From: Anaerolineales bacterium
GTDB taxonomy: Bacteria > Chloroflexota > Anaerolineae > Anaerolineales > Villigracilaceae
Length of the DNA stretch: 14,288 bases
Direction of reading: 5' to 3'
Assembly (NCBI GenBank): GCA_025938055.1
Contig: JAICQC010000073.1
Span: 1-14,288 of the forward strand
Part shown: positions 14,094-14,288 of the stretch, piece by piece
Layout: each line of letters begins with the position of its first letter
How positions within the stretch are numbered: position 1 is the first letter of the stretch
Translations under genes and position numbers: made by a program
Notes under the pieces: model-generated
Told to the model about the DNA's origin: nothing
The model's database searches: none
What the model saw: only the letters and a program-made list of their open reading frames with translations

Positions 14094-14288
14094 TCATTCA
14101 ATTTTAACCCATGCCTGCTCACGCGCACTACGCTCGATGGCTTCGGATAATTGCATTTCATAATGACCATCGGCAAAGGTCGGGAAATCTGGTGTTTTGC
14201 TGAAATCGCCAGCGAGGATGTAATCATAGACTTTAACATAGAGTTGCTTGAATGTATCAGGGAAGCCTTCATTGTGGCCACCGGGATA
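14094..14288 (-). CDS. C-terminus of a Gfo/Idh/MocA-family oxidoreductase (partial)
   Basis: Sixty-four codons before a TGA at 14094-14096; the gene continues beyond the right edge. The start of the visible part, [17 protein letters not shown], then [19 protein letters not shown] and the end EQAWVKIE match the C-terminal end of Gfo/Idh/MocA sugar dehydrogenases (PGGH-E-x-F/W-P-D, P-T-F-x-D-G, E/D-A-x-x-x-SA). These NAD(P)-dependent enzymes oxidise sugars or inositols. It is upstream of, and in the same direction as, the sugar isomerase gene, 122 bases away across the 15-bp inverted repeat pair. Confidence 0.82.
   Translation of the reverse strand, partial: YPGGHNEGFPDTFKQLYVKVYDYILAGDFSKTPDFPTFADGHYEMQLSEAIERSAREQAWVKIE

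Noticed and set aside
1..14288. Phage, transposon, CRISPR array or tRNA
   Set aside because: No transposase or integrase, no regularly spaced repeats and no cloverleaf-like sequence were seen on either strand.

Overview
The window reads like a chromosomal segment of a Chloroflexota bacterium, most likely of the Anaerolineae type. This is an inference from protein style: a lipoprotein with a Ser/Thr/Pro-rich linker, a STAND ATPase regulator, SnoaL-like ester cyclases, a DUF2142-like GT-C membrane protein and a ROK / sugar isomerase / Gfo-Idh-MocA cluster. No rRNA, tRNA, CRISPR array or insertion sequence is visible. Almost everything after position 1632 is on the minus strand.

Layout. (1) 2-1632, plus strand: the 3' end of an unidentified gene, overlapping a multi-pass GT-C-like membrane protein. 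(2) 6179-1604, minus strand: a cell-envelope run, transcribed in the order MurJ-type flippase, two uncharacterised soluble proteins, a broken lysophospholipid acyltransferase and a PAP2 phosphatase with a long charged N-terminal extension. The phosphatase converges on and overlaps the GT-C gene. (3) 8148-6202, minus: a small helical protein, a lipoprotein, a short stub of a SnoaL-like ester cyclase and a six-helix membrane protein, tightly packed. (4) 9527-8238, minus: an ECF-type sigma protein that has only region 2, followed by two tandem paralogous ester cyclases. A roughly 70-bp promoter-like region is duplicated ahead of the sigma gene and ahead of the first cyclase. (5) 11815-9713, minus: a 700-aa STAND (NB-ARC-like) ATPase with a possible C-terminal helix-turn-helix, closed by a strong intrinsic terminator. 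(6) 14288-12019, minus: a sugar-catabolic cluster made of the C-terminus of a Gfo/Idh/MocA oxidoreductase, a TIM-barrel sugar isomerase/epimerase and a ROK sugar kinase.

How the genes may work together. The sugar cluster plausibly oxidises, isomerises and phosphorylates one carbohydrate. The MurJ-PAP2 run fits undecaprenyl-phosphate / lipid II handling. The sigma-cyclase unit looks like a small stress or regulatory unit sharing one promoter design. Two gene remnants, an acyltransferase fused out of frame to a transmembrane tail and an ester-cyclase stub, show that the accessory part has been worn down by deletions. I found no convincing new defence or mobile system. The most interesting signals are the duplicated promoter, the sigma factor without region 4, the two deletion scars and several long palindromes.
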